From an uncultured bacterium (GTDB taxonomy: Bacteria; Bacteroidota; Bacteroidia; Bacteroidales; Bacteroidaceae): a stretch of 64,000 bases of DNA. The notes beneath the pieces were generated by a model. That model did no database searches and had not been told where the DNA came from. It saw nothing but the letters and a program-made list of their open reading frames with translations. Positions 51,517 through 60,316 of this stretch are shown here, piece after piece. Both the position numbers and the translations under genes were made by a program. The stretch spans positions 62,001 to 126,000 of the forward strand of contig CAJMPR010000005.1 in assembly GCA_905215345.1 (NCBI GenBank), given 5' to 3'. Numbering within the stretch: position 1 is the first letter of the stretch; each line of letters starts with the position of its first letter.

Positions 51517-54501
51517 ATGACGATAAGGTTAAATAAAGTAACAAGAGATTTAAATGTAGGAATCACGACGGTAGTTGAATTCTTGCAAAAGAAAGGATTC
51601 ACTATTGAAGCGAATCCCAACACGAAAATTACCGATGAGCAATATAATTTGCTCGTGAAAGAGTTTAGTACAGATAAGGATCTTAAGCTGAAAACAGAAC
51701 GTTTCATTCAGGAACGTCAGAGTAAAGACCGTAATAAGGCATCGGTGTCTATTGACGGTTATGACAAGAGTGCAGAGGAAAAACCGAAGACCGAGGAGGT
51801 TATGAAGACGGTTGTTCCCGAAGACGTGCGCCCTAAGTTTAAGCCTGTCGGAAAGATAGATTTGGATAAACTGAATCGTAAACCTACTGTGGAAAAAGAG
51901 AAAGAAGCAGAACCGGAAAAAGTAGTGATGGAAGAAAAGAAAGTGGAGGAACCTGCTGCAGTTGTAGTAGAGGCTCCAAAACCGGAACCAGTTCCGGAAC
52001 CGCAACCCGAACCTGCTCCTAAACCGCAGCCTGTGCCCGAACCTGCACCGGTTATAAAGGAAGAACCTGCTCCTGTTGTCGCTGCAACAGCACCCAAGGA
52101 AGAACCGGTATCAGCAGTTGTTGAAGAACCTGCGGAAGAAAAAGAAAGTGATGAAATATTCAAAATACATCAGCCGGAATTTGTATCGAAGATTAATGTG
52201 ATCGGACAAATTGACCTTGCTGCTTTGAACCAGTCTACACGTCCTAAGAAGAAATCGAAAGAAGAAAAACGTAAGGAGCGTGAAGAAAAAGAAAAGCAAC
52301 GTCAGGATCAGAAGAAGTTGATGAAGGAAGCTATCATTAAGGAAATTCGCCGTGACGACAATAAGCCGAAAGATGCGAAAGATACGAATGATGCTAACGC
52401 GAAGAAAAAGCGTGTCCGTATTAATAAAGAAAAAGTTGATATTAATAACGCCTCTAACTTTCAACGTGGCGGAAACGATCGCCCCAGAAACAACAATGGT
52501 GGTAATGGTGGAAACCAGCAAGGCGGTAATAATAACAACAATAACAAGAATCGCAACAATAATAAAGATCGCTTCAAGAAACCTGTCATCAAGCAGGAAG
52601 TAAGTGAAGAAGATGTAGCAAAGCAGGTAAAAGAGACTTTGGCCCGTCTTACTTCCAAAGGTAAGAATAAAGGTGCGAAGTATCGTAAAGAGAAACGTGA
52701 CATGGCTTCCAACCGCATGCAGGAGATGGAAGACCAGGAAATGGCGGACAGCAAGGTATTGAAGATTACCGAATTTGTGACGGCCAACGAGTTGGCAAGC
52801 ATGATGGACGTATCGGTGATGCAGGTTATTTCTACCTGTATGAGTATCGGTATGATGGTATCTATCAATCAGCGTCTGGATGCCGAGACTATCAATCTGG
52901 TAGCCGAGGAATTCGGCTTCAAGACCGAATATGTCAGTGCCGAAGTTGCCCAGGCAATCGTTGAAGAAGAAGATGCCGAAGAAGATTTGCAGCATCGTGC
53001 TCCGATTGTAACGGTGATGGGTCACGTTGACCACGGTAAGACTTCATTGCTCGATTATATCCGTAAGGCGAACGTAATTGCCGGTGAGGCCGGTGGTATC
53101 ACGCAGCACATCGGTGCTTACCACGTGAAGATGGAAGACGGTCGTAAGATAACCTTCCTGGATACTCCTGGACACGAAGCGTTTACCGCCATGCGTGCCC
53201 GTGGTGCCAAAGCTACGGATATTGCTATCATCATTGTTGCGGCAGATGATGATGTGATGCCTCAAACGAAGGAAGCTATCAACCATGCTATGGCTGCCGG
53301 TGTTCCTATTGTATTCGCGATTAATAAGATTGATAAGCCGACTGCCAATGCCGATAAGATTAAAGAGCAATTGGCTGCCATGAATTTCTTGGTGGAAGAG
53401 TGGGGCGGTAAGTATCAGTCACAAGATATCTCAGCCAAGAAAGGTCTGGGTGTGGCCGAATTGATGGAAAAAGTATTGTTGGAAGCCGAAATGTTGGATT
53501 TGAAAGCAAATCCTGACCGTCGTGCAACCGGTTCTATCATCGAGTCTTCACTGGATAAGGGACGTGGTTATGTAGCTACGGTGTTGGTATCCAACGGTAC
53601 CCTGAAAATGGGAGATATTGTATTGGCAGGTACCAGTTATGGTAAGGTAAAGGCTATGTTCAATGAACGTAACCAACGTATGACTGAAGCAGGACCTTCT
53701 GCACCGGCATTGATTCTGGGATTGAACGGCGCACCTGCTGCGGGTGATACATTCCATGTAATCGAGACGGAACAGGAAGCCCGTGAGATTGCCAACAAGC
53801 GCGAACAGTTGCAACGTGAACAAGGCTTGCGTACACAGAAGATGTTGACGCTCGATGAAGTAGGCCGTCGCTTGGCATTGGGTGACTTCCACGAGTTGAA
53901 TATCATTGTGAAGGGTGACGTGGACGGTTCAGTGGAAGCATTGAGCGACTCCTTGATAAAGTTGTCTACAGAACAGGTTCAGGTGAATGTAATCCACAAG
54001 GGTGTGGGTGCTATCTCCGAATCGGATGTATCTTTGGCTGCTGCTTCAAATGCGATTATCGTTGGTTTCCAGGTACGTCCTTCGGGTGCTGCCGCCAAAC
54101 TGGCTGAGAATGATGGAGTAGATATCCGTAAGTACTCGGTAATCTATGACGCTATTGAAGAGGTGAAGGCTGCTATGGAAGGTATGTTGGCTCCGACCGT
54201 GAAGGAACAGGTTACTGCAACTATTGAGGTTCGCGAGGTATTCAACATCACGAAGGTAGGTCTCGTTGCCGGTGCTATGGTGAAGACCGGAAAGGTAAAA
54301 CGCAGTGACAAGGCTCGTTTGATCCGTGACGGTATTGTAATCTTTACTGGTAATATCAATGCTTTGAAGCGATTCAAGGACGACGTGAAGGAAGTGGGAA
54401 CAAACTTCGAATGCGGTATCAGTCTGACGAATTGCAACGATATCAAGGTAGGAGATATCATCGAATCTTACGAAGAAGTAGAGGTAAAACAAACCTTATA
54501 A
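51517..54501 (+). CDS. infB: Translation initiation factor IF-2
   Basis: 994 residues; GTPase that brings initiator tRNA to the 30S subunit. The GTP-binding domain has GHVDHGKT at 502-509, DTPGHEAF and NKIDK. The C-terminal domains II-IV are complete. The N-terminal half is long and low-complexity: a Pro/Glu/Val-rich part at about 140-210 (PEPVPEPQPEPAP), a Lys/Arg/Glu-rich part, and an Asn/Gly-rich part at about 325-350. Such linkers are common in Bacteroidetes IF-2. Operon member with rimP and nusA. Confidence 0.97.
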   Translation: MTIRLNKVTRDLNVGITTVVEFLQKKGFTIEANPNTKITDEQYNLLVKEFSTDKDLKLKTERFIQERQSKDRNKASVSIDGYDKSAEEKPKTEEVMKTVVPEDVRPKFKPVGKIDLDKLNRKPTVEKEKEAEPEKVVMEEKKVEEPAAVVVEAPKPEPVPEPQPEPAPKPQPVPEPAPVIKEEPAPVVAATAPKEEPVSAVVEEPAEEKESDEIFKIHQPEFVSKINVIGQIDLAALNQSTRPKKKSKEEKRKEREEKEKQRQDQKKLMKEAIIKEIRRDDNKPKDAKDTNDANAKKKRVRINKEKVDINNASNFQRGGNDRPRNNNGGNGGNQQGGNNNNNNKNRNNNKDRFKKPVIKQEVSEEDVAKQVKETLARLTSKGKNKGAKYRKEKRDMASNRMQEMEDQEMADSKVLKITEFVTANELASMMDVSVMQVISTCMSIGMMVSINQRLDAETINLVAEEFGFKTEYVSAEVAQAIVEEEDAEEDLQHRAPIVTVMGHVDHGKTSLLDYIRKANVIAGEAGGITQHIGAYHVKMEDGRKITFLDTPGHEAFTAMRARGAKATDIAIIIVAADDDVMPQTKEAINHAMAAGVPIVFAINKIDKPTANADKIKEQLAAMNFLVEEWGGKYQSQDISAKKGLGVAELMEKVLLEAEMLDLKANPDRRATGSIIESSLDKGRGYVATVLVSNGTLKMGDIVLAGTSYGKVKAMFNERNQRMTEAGPSAPALILGLNGAPAAGDTFHVIETEQEAREIANKREQLQREQGLRTQKMLTLDEVGRRLALGDFHELNIIVKGDVDGSVEALSDSLIKLSTEQVQVNVIHKGVGAISESDVSLAAASNAIIVGFQVRPSGAAAKLAENDGVDIRKYSVIYDAIEEVKAAMEGMLAPTVKEQVTATIEVREVFNITKVGLVAGAMVKTGKVKRSDKARLIRDGIVIFTGNINALKRFKDDVKEVGTNFECGISLTNCNDIKVGDIIESYEEVEVKQTL

Positions 54502-54605
54502 TAATTGACAATTGACGATTGATAATTGACAGTTATTAAAGCAATGGACAATTGGTGGTTGATGATAAAAGAAATTATCAATTGTCAATTGTCCATTGTT
54601 AATTT
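54502..54605. repeat. Word-repeat hairpin between infB and cvpA
   Basis: The left arm repeats ATTGACAATTGA-like words, and the right arm repeats CAATTGTCAATTGTC; they are mutually reverse-complementary over about 25 bases with a loop near 40. Confidence 0.6.
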
Positions 54606-54613
54606 AAAGAATT

Positions 54614-55126
54614 ATGGCAACCATAGACATCATCATATTAGTTTTTGTCGGCGTAGGTGCCGTACTGGGCTTTATGAAGGGCTTTATCAAGCAGTTGGCT
54701 TCATTGTTGGGACTGATTGCCGGATTGCTTGCGGCAAAGGCATTGTATGCTTCGCTGGCTGAGAAATTGTGTCCTACGGTGACGGATTCTATGACGGTTG
54801 CCCAAATAATAGCTTTCATTGCCATTTGGATAGCGGTACCGCTGGCTTTTGCGCTTGTGGCTTCTTTGCTGACAAAAGCGATGGAAGCGATTTCATTAGG
54901 ATGGCTGAACCGTTGGTTAGGCTCCGGTTTGGGAGCTTTGAAGTTCCTCTTGCTGGCAAGTATGTTGATTGGAGTTATTGAATTTATAGACTCCGACAAT
55001 ACGGTGATTAATGAAACAAAAAAGAAGGAATCAGTGTTATATTATCCTATGAAATCGTTTGCAGGGATATTTTTTCCCGCAGTGAAGACGGTTACAGAAC
55101 ATATTGTGAATAAAGATTTTGTTTGA
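54614..55126 (+). CDS. CvpA family membrane protein
   Basis: 170 residues with four predicted membrane helices. The first starts at IDIIILVFVGVGAVLGF, followed by the glycine-rich MKGFIKQLASLLGLIAGLLAA characteristic of the CvpA/colicin V production family, given here in part. Function in Bacteroides is unclear; family members affect envelope stability. It probably shares the infB transcript or lies just before suf. Confidence 0.85.
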   Translation: MATIDIIILVFVGVGAVLGFMKGFIKQLASLLGLIAGLLAAKALYASLAEKLCPTVTDSMTVAQIIAFIAIWIAVPLAFALVASLLTKAMEAISLGWLNRWLGSGLGALKFLLLASMLIGVIEFIDSDNTVINETKKKESVLYYPMKSFAGIFFPAVKTVTEHIVNKDFV

Positions 55127-55158
55127 TGCCGTAATTGTAATTTATAATTATAGAAGTA

Positions 55159-56613
55159 ATGCAACAAGAAGAACCCAATAAATATGTAAAGGAACTTACT
55201 CAGGAGAAGTACAAATACGGTTTTACCACCGATGTACATACGGATATCATTGAGCGCGGTCTTAACGAAGATGTGGTACGGCTTATCTCCAGTAAAAAGA
55301 ACGAGCCCGAGTGGCTGTTGGAGTTCCGTTTGAAAGCGTATCGACATTGGCTGACGCTGGAGATGCCTACGTGGGCACACCTCCGTATTCCCGAAATAGA
55401 TTATCAGGCTATTTCTTACTATGCAGACCCTACGAAAAAGAAAGAGGGGCCGAAGAGTATGGACGAGGTTGATCCGGAATTGGTGAAGACCTTTAATAAA
55501 CTGGGTATTCCTTTGGAAGAACAAATGGCATTGAGCGGTATGGCGGTGGATGCCGTTATGGACTCTGTCTCTGTAAAGACTACTTTCAAAGAAACGTTGA
55601 TGGAGAAGGGGATTATATTCTGTTCATTCAGCGAAGCCGTACGTGAGCATCCCGATTTAGTGCAGAAGTACTTAGGCTCGGTTGTTCCCTATCGTGATAA
55701 TTTCTTTGCGGCATTGAACTCTGCGGTCTTTTCCGACGGTTCATTTGTCTACATACCGAAAGGTGTACGCTGCCCTATGGAATTGTCTACCTATTTCCGT
55801 ATCAATGCCCGTAATACGGGACAGTTTGAGCGGACGTTGATTGTGGCGGATGATGATTCATATGTTTCCTATCTGGAAGGTTGTACGGCACCAATGCGTG
55901 ATGAGAATCAGTTGCATGCCGCTATCGTGGAAATTGTGGTACACGACCGTGCCGAAGTAAAATACAGCACCGTACAGAACTGGTATCCGGGTGATGCCCA
56001 AGGTAAGGGTGGTGTTTATAACTTTGTAACGAAGCGCGGTCATTGTAAAGGTGTCAACAGTAAACTCTCCTGGACTCAGGTGGAAACCGGTTCGGCTATT
56101 ACCTGGAAATATCCGTCTTGTATCCTCACCGGTGATAATTCAACTGCCGAGTTCTACAGTGTGGCGGTAACGAATAACTATCAGCAGGCAGATACGGGTA
56201 CGAAGATGATTCATCTTGGAAAGAATACCCGTAGTACGATTGTTAGTAAAGGTATTTCTGCCGGACGGAGTGAAAACTCTTACCGTGGTTTGGTACGTGT
56301 GGCACAGAAAGCTGATAATGCCCGTAATTATAGCCAGTGCGACTCTTTGTTGCTGGGTGACAAATGTGGTGCGCATACTTTCCCCTACATGGATATTCAT
56401 AATGAAACAGCCATTGTAGAACATGAAGCTACCACCAGCAAAATTAGTGAAGACCAGATCTTTTACTGCAATCAACGTGGTATCTCTACAGAAGATGCTG
56501 TGGGATTGATTGTAAACGGCTATGCCAAGGAGGTACTTAATAAGTTGCCTATGGAGTTTGCGGTAGAGGCCCAGAAACTGTTGGCTATTTCGTTGGAAGG
56601 GAGCGTAGGATAA
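55159..56613 (+). CDS. sufB: Fe-S cluster assembly scaffold SufB
   Basis: 484 residues; core of the SufBC2D complex in which Fe-S clusters are assembled. The beta-helix core is recognisable through CPMELSTYFRIN, EGCTAPMRDENQLHAAIVEI in part, KYSTVQNWYPGD and the C-terminal SKISEDQIFYCNQRGI with the conserved Cys and Glu region. Length is normal. First of sufBCDS; sufE and sufA are absent here. Confidence 0.96.
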   Translation: MQQEEPNKYVKELTQEKYKYGFTTDVHTDIIERGLNEDVVRLISSKKNEPEWLLEFRLKAYRHWLTLEMPTWAHLRIPEIDYQAISYYADPTKKKEGPKSMDEVDPELVKTFNKLGIPLEEQMALSGMAVDAVMDSVSVKTTFKETLMEKGIIFCSFSEAVREHPDLVQKYLGSVVPYRDNFFAALNSAVFSDGSFVYIPKGVRCPMELSTYFRINARNTGQFERTLIVADDDSYVSYLEGCTAPMRDENQLHAAIVEIVVHDRAEVKYSTVQNWYPGDAQGKGGVYNFVTKRGHCKGVNSKLSWTQVETGSAITWKYPSCILTGDNSTAEFYSVAVTNNYQQADTGTKMIHLGKNTRSTIVSKGISAGRSENSYRGLVRVAQKADNARNYSQCDSLLLGDKCGAHTFPYMDIHNETAIVEHEATTSKISEDQIFYCNQRGISTEDAVGLIVNGYAKEVLNKLPMEFAVEAQKLLAISLEGSVG

Positions 56614-56619
56614 TTATTG

Positions 56620-56712
56620 GAATTATAAATTATGAATTATGACTTATGAATTGCTATACAGTTAAGAGCGTAGCCGATTCATAACTCATAACTCTAAATT
56701 CAAAATTAAATA
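56620..56712. repeat. Word-repeat hairpin between sufB and sufC
   Basis: Left words TTATGAATTATGA and right words TCATAACTCATAA pair across a loop that ends GAGCGTAGCC (56666-56675). The same loop block appears inverted in the next element at 57495-57504. Confidence 0.6.
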
Positions 56713-56714
56713 TC

Positions 56715-57470
56715 ATGTTAGAGATAAAAGATCTGCATGCCAGCATCAATGGCAAAGAAATATTGAAAGGTATTGACCTGACCATACGTGACGGTGAAGT
56801 ACATGCCTTGATGGGACAGAATGGTGCCGGAAAGAGTACATTGAGTAATGTCTTGGTGGGGCATCCTGCTTATGAGGTGACACGTGGTTCGGTTACTTTC
56901 AATGGAAAAGATTTGCTTTCCATGAATCCTGAAGACCGTGCCCACGAAGGCATCTTCCTTTCGTTTCAGGCGCCGGTGGAAATACCGGGAGTTTCAATGG
57001 TGAACTTCATGCGCGCTGCTGTGAACGAACAGCGTAAGTACCGTCATTTGCCCGCTTTGTCGGCAAGTGAGTTCCTGAAGTTGATGCGTGAGAAACGTGC
57101 CATTGTAGAGCTGGACAATAAACTTGCCAACCGTTCCGTGAACGAAGGCTTTAGTGGTGGCGAGAAAAAGCGTAATGAAATCTTCCAGATGGCTATGTTG
57201 GAACCGACGTTCGCTATCTTGGATGAAACCGATTCCGGTCTTGATGTAGATGCTTTGCGTATTGTTGCCGATGGTTTCAATAAACTGAAAACACCTCAGA
57301 CCAGTGCGATGGTAATTACCCATTATCAACGTTTGCTTGACTATCTGAACCCCGATCACGTACACGTATTGATGGGGGGGCGCATTGTAAAAAGCGGTGG
57401 CCCTGAACTGGCTCAGGAAATCGAGAAGCAAGGGTTCGATTGGATAAAGAAAGAGACGGGAGAATTTTAA
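56715..57470 (+). CDS. sufC: Fe-S cluster assembly ATPase SufC
   Basis: 251 residues; ABC-type ATPase driving SufBC2D. Walker A GQNGAGKST at 34-42, the SufC-type signature FSGGEKKRNE, and Walker B AILDETDSGLDVDAL. The DETDSGLD form instead of DEPTSALD is diagnostic of SufC rather than of transport ATPases. It is between sufB and sufD and bounded by two word-repeat hairpins. Confidence 0.97.
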   Translation: MLEIKDLHASINGKEILKGIDLTIRDGEVHALMGQNGAGKSTLSNVLVGHPAYEVTRGSVTFNGKDLLSMNPEDRAHEGIFLSFQAPVEIPGVSMVNFMRAAVNEQRKYRHLPALSASEFLKLMREKRAIVELDNKLANRSVNEGFSGGEKKRNEIFQMAMLEPTFAILDETDSGLDVDALRIVADGFNKLKTPQTSAMVITHYQRLLDYLNPDHVHVLMGGRIVKSGGPELAQEIEKQGFDWIKKETGEF

Positions 57471-57472
57471 AT

Positions 57473-57552
57473 TATGGGTTATGAATTATGGATTGGCTAC
57501 GCTCTCATACCGCGTGGTAATTCATAATTCATAATTCAAAATTCATAATTAC
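57473..57552. repeat. Word-repeat hairpin between sufC and sufD
   Basis: TTATGAATTATGG on the left pairs with AATTCATAATTCATAA on the right. The loop begins GGCTACGCTC (57495-57504), the reverse complement of the loop block at 56666-56675. Confidence 0.6.
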
Positions 57553-57554
57553 AT

Positions 57555-58964
57555 ATGATGAGTGTAGAACAACAATACATAGACCTTTTCTCCCAGACGG
57601 AGGCAATGATATGCCGACATTCTGCAGAAGTGCTGAATGCTCCCCGTGCCGTAGCTTTTGCAGACTTTGAACGGCTTGGCTTCCCGACCCGCAAGCAGGA
57701 GAAATACAAATATACCGATATCAGTAAATTCTTTGAACCGGACTATGGTTTAAACCTGAGCCGGTTGGAAATTCCGGTAAATCCATACGAAGTCTTTAAG
57801 TGTGATGTGCCCAATATGAGTACGGCATTGTACTTCGTGGTAAACGATTCTTTTTATCGCAGAGGCAAGGAAACAAGCAAACAAGCTGACGAGGGAGATG
57901 CCTCTTTGTCGGCTCGTCAACTTGTCAACTCGTCAACTTCCTCTCTTCCCGAAGGCGTTATTTTCGGTAGCCTCAAAGAAGTGGCGGAACAACACCCGGA
58001 ATTGGTGAAGAAATACTACGGCAAGTTGGCTGATACCTCTAAAGACGGAGTAACGGCATTTAATACGGTCTTTGCTCAAGATGGCGTACTGATGTATGTA
58101 CCAAAGAATGTAGTAGTGGAAAAGCCTATTCAATTGGTGAATATTCTACGGGGGGATGTGAATTTCATGGTGAACCGTCGCATGTTGATTATATTGGAGG
58201 AAGGCGCTCAAGTCCGTCTTTTAGCATGCGATCATGCGATGGATAATGTTAACTTCCTCGCCACTCAGGTAATAGAAGTTTTTGTAGGCGAGAATGCAAC
58301 GTTCGATTTTTACGAACTGGAAGAGACTCATACCAGTACGGTGCGAATCAGCAGTATGTATGTAAAGCAGGAAGCGAACAGCAACGTATTGCTGAACGGG
58401 ATGACTTTGCATAACGGTACTACCCGCAATACCACCGAGGTGGTGCTTGCCGGTGAGAATGCAGAACTGAATCTCTGCGGTATGGCAATTGCGGATAAGA
58501 ACCAGCATGTAGACAATAATACCACTATTGACCATGCCGTGCCCAACTGTACCAGTAACGAACTCTTTAAGTACGTTCTCGATGACCAGTCCACGGGTGC
58601 TTTTGCCGGTCTGGTATTGGTACGTCCCGATGCCCAGCATACCAATTCCCAGCAAACTAATCGTAACCTGTGTGCCACTCGTGAAGCGCACATGTACACC
58701 CAGCCGCAGCTCGAAATTTATACGGATGATGTGAAGTGCAGTCATGGAGCAACAGTGGGACAACTGGATGAGGCTTCCTTGTTCTACATGCAACAACGAG
58801 GTATTCCCACCCGTGAAGCAAAACTTCTGTTGATGTTTGCTTTTGTGAATGAGGTCATCGATACCATTCGCCTGGATGCCTTGAAAGACCGTCTGCATCT
58901 GTTGGTAGAGAAGCGTTTTCGTGGAGAACTGAATAAGTGCCAGGGTTGTGCGATATGTAAGTAA
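57555..58964 (+). CDS. sufD: Fe-S cluster assembly protein SufD
   Basis: 469 residues; SufB paralogue in SufBC2D. The N-terminal part has PTRKQEKYKYTDISKFF, the core FDFYELEETHTSTVRIS and the C-terminus TDDVKCSHGATVGQLDE with the conserved Cys and His. Residues about 104-132 (KETSKQADEGDASLSARQ and SSTSSLPE) are low-complexity and polar. The DNA there is a palindrome of repeated GTCAAC words, apparently an in-frame insertion. Start at 57555; an adjacent ATG at 57558 is equally possible. Confidence 0.94.
   Translation: MMSVEQQYIDLFSQTEAMICRHSAEVLNAPRAVAFADFERLGFPTRKQEKYKYTDISKFFEPDYGLNLSRLEIPVNPYEVFKCDVPNMSTALYFVVNDSFYRRGKETSKQADEGDASLSARQLVNSSTSSLPEGVIFGSLKEVAEQHPELVKKYYGKLADTSKDGVTAFNTVFAQDGVLMYVPKNVVVEKPIQLVNILRGDVNFMVNRRMLIILEEGAQVRLLACDHAMDNVNFLATQVIEVFVGENATFDFYELEETHTSTVRISSMYVKQEANSNVLLNGMTLHNGTTRNTTEVVLAGENAELNLCGMAIADKNQHVDNNTTIDHAVPNCTSNELFKYVLDDQSTGAFAGLVLVRPDAQHTNSQQTNRNLCATREAHMYTQPQLEIYTDDVKCSHGATVGQLDEASLFYMQQRGIPTREAKLLLMFAFVNEVIDTIRLDALKDRLHLLVEKRFRGELNKCQGCAICK
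57881..57942. repeat. Word-repeat palindrome inside sufD
   Basis: ACAAGCTGACGAG (57881-57893) pairs with CTCGTCAACTTGT (57913-57925) with one G-U type mismatch, and GTCAACT-type words recur until about 57942. It resembles the intergenic hairpins but keeps the sufD reading frame. Confidence 0.6.
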
Positions 58965-58975
58965 ATGAAGAATCT

Positions 58976-60187
58976 ATGGATATACAAAAGATACGAACCG
59001 ATTTCCCGATACTTTCCCGTAAAGTGTACGGCAAGCCATTGGTCTATTTGGATAATGGAGCAACGACACAGAAACCCCGTCTGGTGATTGATGCTATTAC
59101 CGATGAATATTATTCCGTTAATGCCAATGTACATCGAGGCGTGCATTTTCTTTCGCAACAAGCCACGGAACTGCACGAGGCTTCACGCGAGACGGTACGC
59201 AGGTTCATCAATGCCCGTAGCACTAATGAGATAATTTTTACTCGTGGCACTACAGAGAGCATTAATCTGCTTGTATCCAGCTTTGGTGAAGAGTTTATGC
59301 AGGAAGGTGATGAGGTGATTCTTTCTGTTATGGAGCATCACAGCAACATCGTCCCATGGCAGTTGCTGGCTGCAAAGAGAGGTATTGCCATCAAAGTCAT
59401 TCCGATGAATGATAAAGGAGAACTTCTGCTGGATGAATACAAGAAACTGTTTTCCGAGCGTACCAAAATAGTCAGTGTTACTCAGGTATCCAATGTTTTG
59501 GGTACGATTAATCCTGTTAAGGAGATGATTGAGACTGCCCATGCCCAAGGTGTACCTGTACTTATAGACGGTGCGCAATCCATTCCCCATATGGCAGTGG
59601 ACGTGCAAGACCTGGATGCGGATTTCTTTGTGTTCTCCGGGCACAAGGTGTATGGTCCTACCGGTGTTGGTGTGCTATACGGAAAAGAAGAATGGCTGGA
59701 CAAGCTGCCCCCCTATCAGGGCGGTGGCGAAATGATACAGCACGTCTCTTTTGAGAAGACTACTTTCAATGAGTTGCCATTCAAGTTTGAAGCCGGTACT
59801 CCCGATTATATCGGCACTACCGGTCTTGCAAAAGCGCTGGATTATGTTTCCGGTATCGGTATGGATAAGATTGCCGCTCATGAACACATGTTGACACAAT
59901 ATGCCACGCAACGTTTGAAAGAGATTCCCGGTATGCGTATTTTCGGTGAAGCTGCCGAGAAGGGAAGTGTAATATCCTTTCTTGCAGGCGATATTCATCA
60001 TTTCGATATGGGTACTCTTCTCGACCGTCTGGGCATTGCCGTTCGTACAGGTCATCATTGCGCCCAGCCACTTATGCAACGGCTCGGCATTGAAGGAACG
60101 GTACGCGCTTCATTCGGACTTTATAATACAAAAGAAGAAGTGGATGTGCTGGTAGCAGGCATCGAACGCGTCAGCAAGATGTTTTAA
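58976..60187 (+). CDS. sufS: Cysteine desulfurase SufS
   Basis: 403 residues; PLP enzyme that removes sulfur from cysteine for Fe-S assembly. PLP lysine K224 in FSGHKVYGPTG and persulfide cysteine C362 in RTGHHCAQP, the group II (SufS/CsdA) form. FTRGTTESINL is the PLP-phosphate motif. It follows sufD by 11 bases and closes the operon at a strong terminator. Confidence 0.96.
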   Translation: MDIQKIRTDFPILSRKVYGKPLVYLDNGATTQKPRLVIDAITDEYYSVNANVHRGVHFLSQQATELHEASRETVRRFINARSTNEIIFTRGTTESINLLVSSFGEEFMQEGDEVILSVMEHHSNIVPWQLLAAKRGIAIKVIPMNDKGELLLDEYKKLFSERTKIVSVTQVSNVLGTINPVKEMIETAHAQGVPVLIDGAQSIPHMAVDVQDLDADFFVFSGHKVYGPTGVGVLYGKEEWLDKLPPYQGGGEMIQHVSFEKTTFNELPFKFEAGTPDYIGTTGLAKALDYVSGIGMDKIAAHEHMLTQYATQRLKEIPGMRIFGEAAEKGSVISFLAGDIHHFDMGTLLDRLGIAVRTGHHCAQPLMQRLGIEGTVRASFGLYNTKEEVDVLVAGIERVSKMF

Positions 60188-60216
60188 GTATCATACTATT
60201 ACAGTGACAAGTAATT

Positions 60217-60262
60217 CATATAAAAAGGGTAATCTCAACTAAGAGATTACCCTTTTTATATG
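60217..60262. terminator. Bidirectional terminator after sufS
   Basis: A perfect 20-bp stem (CATATAAAAAGGGTAATCTC and its reverse complement) around the loop AACTAA. A- and T-runs on both sides suit termination from sufS and from the leftward LruC-domain gene. Confidence 0.85.
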
Positions 60263-60316
60263 AATATAGAAATTTTAGAAACTGTTTTGAATTTTATTCG
60301 GAGCTTCTTTCTTCTC

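Noticed and set aside
51550..53034. Long antisense open frames in infB
   Set aside because: They mirror the low-complexity Pro/Glu/Lys codons of infB and have no independent features.
56666..57504. sufC as an invertible segment between the two GAGCGTAGCC blocks
   Set aside because: The shared block is only about 10 bases and lies in loops of two hairpins; inversion would break the suf operon.
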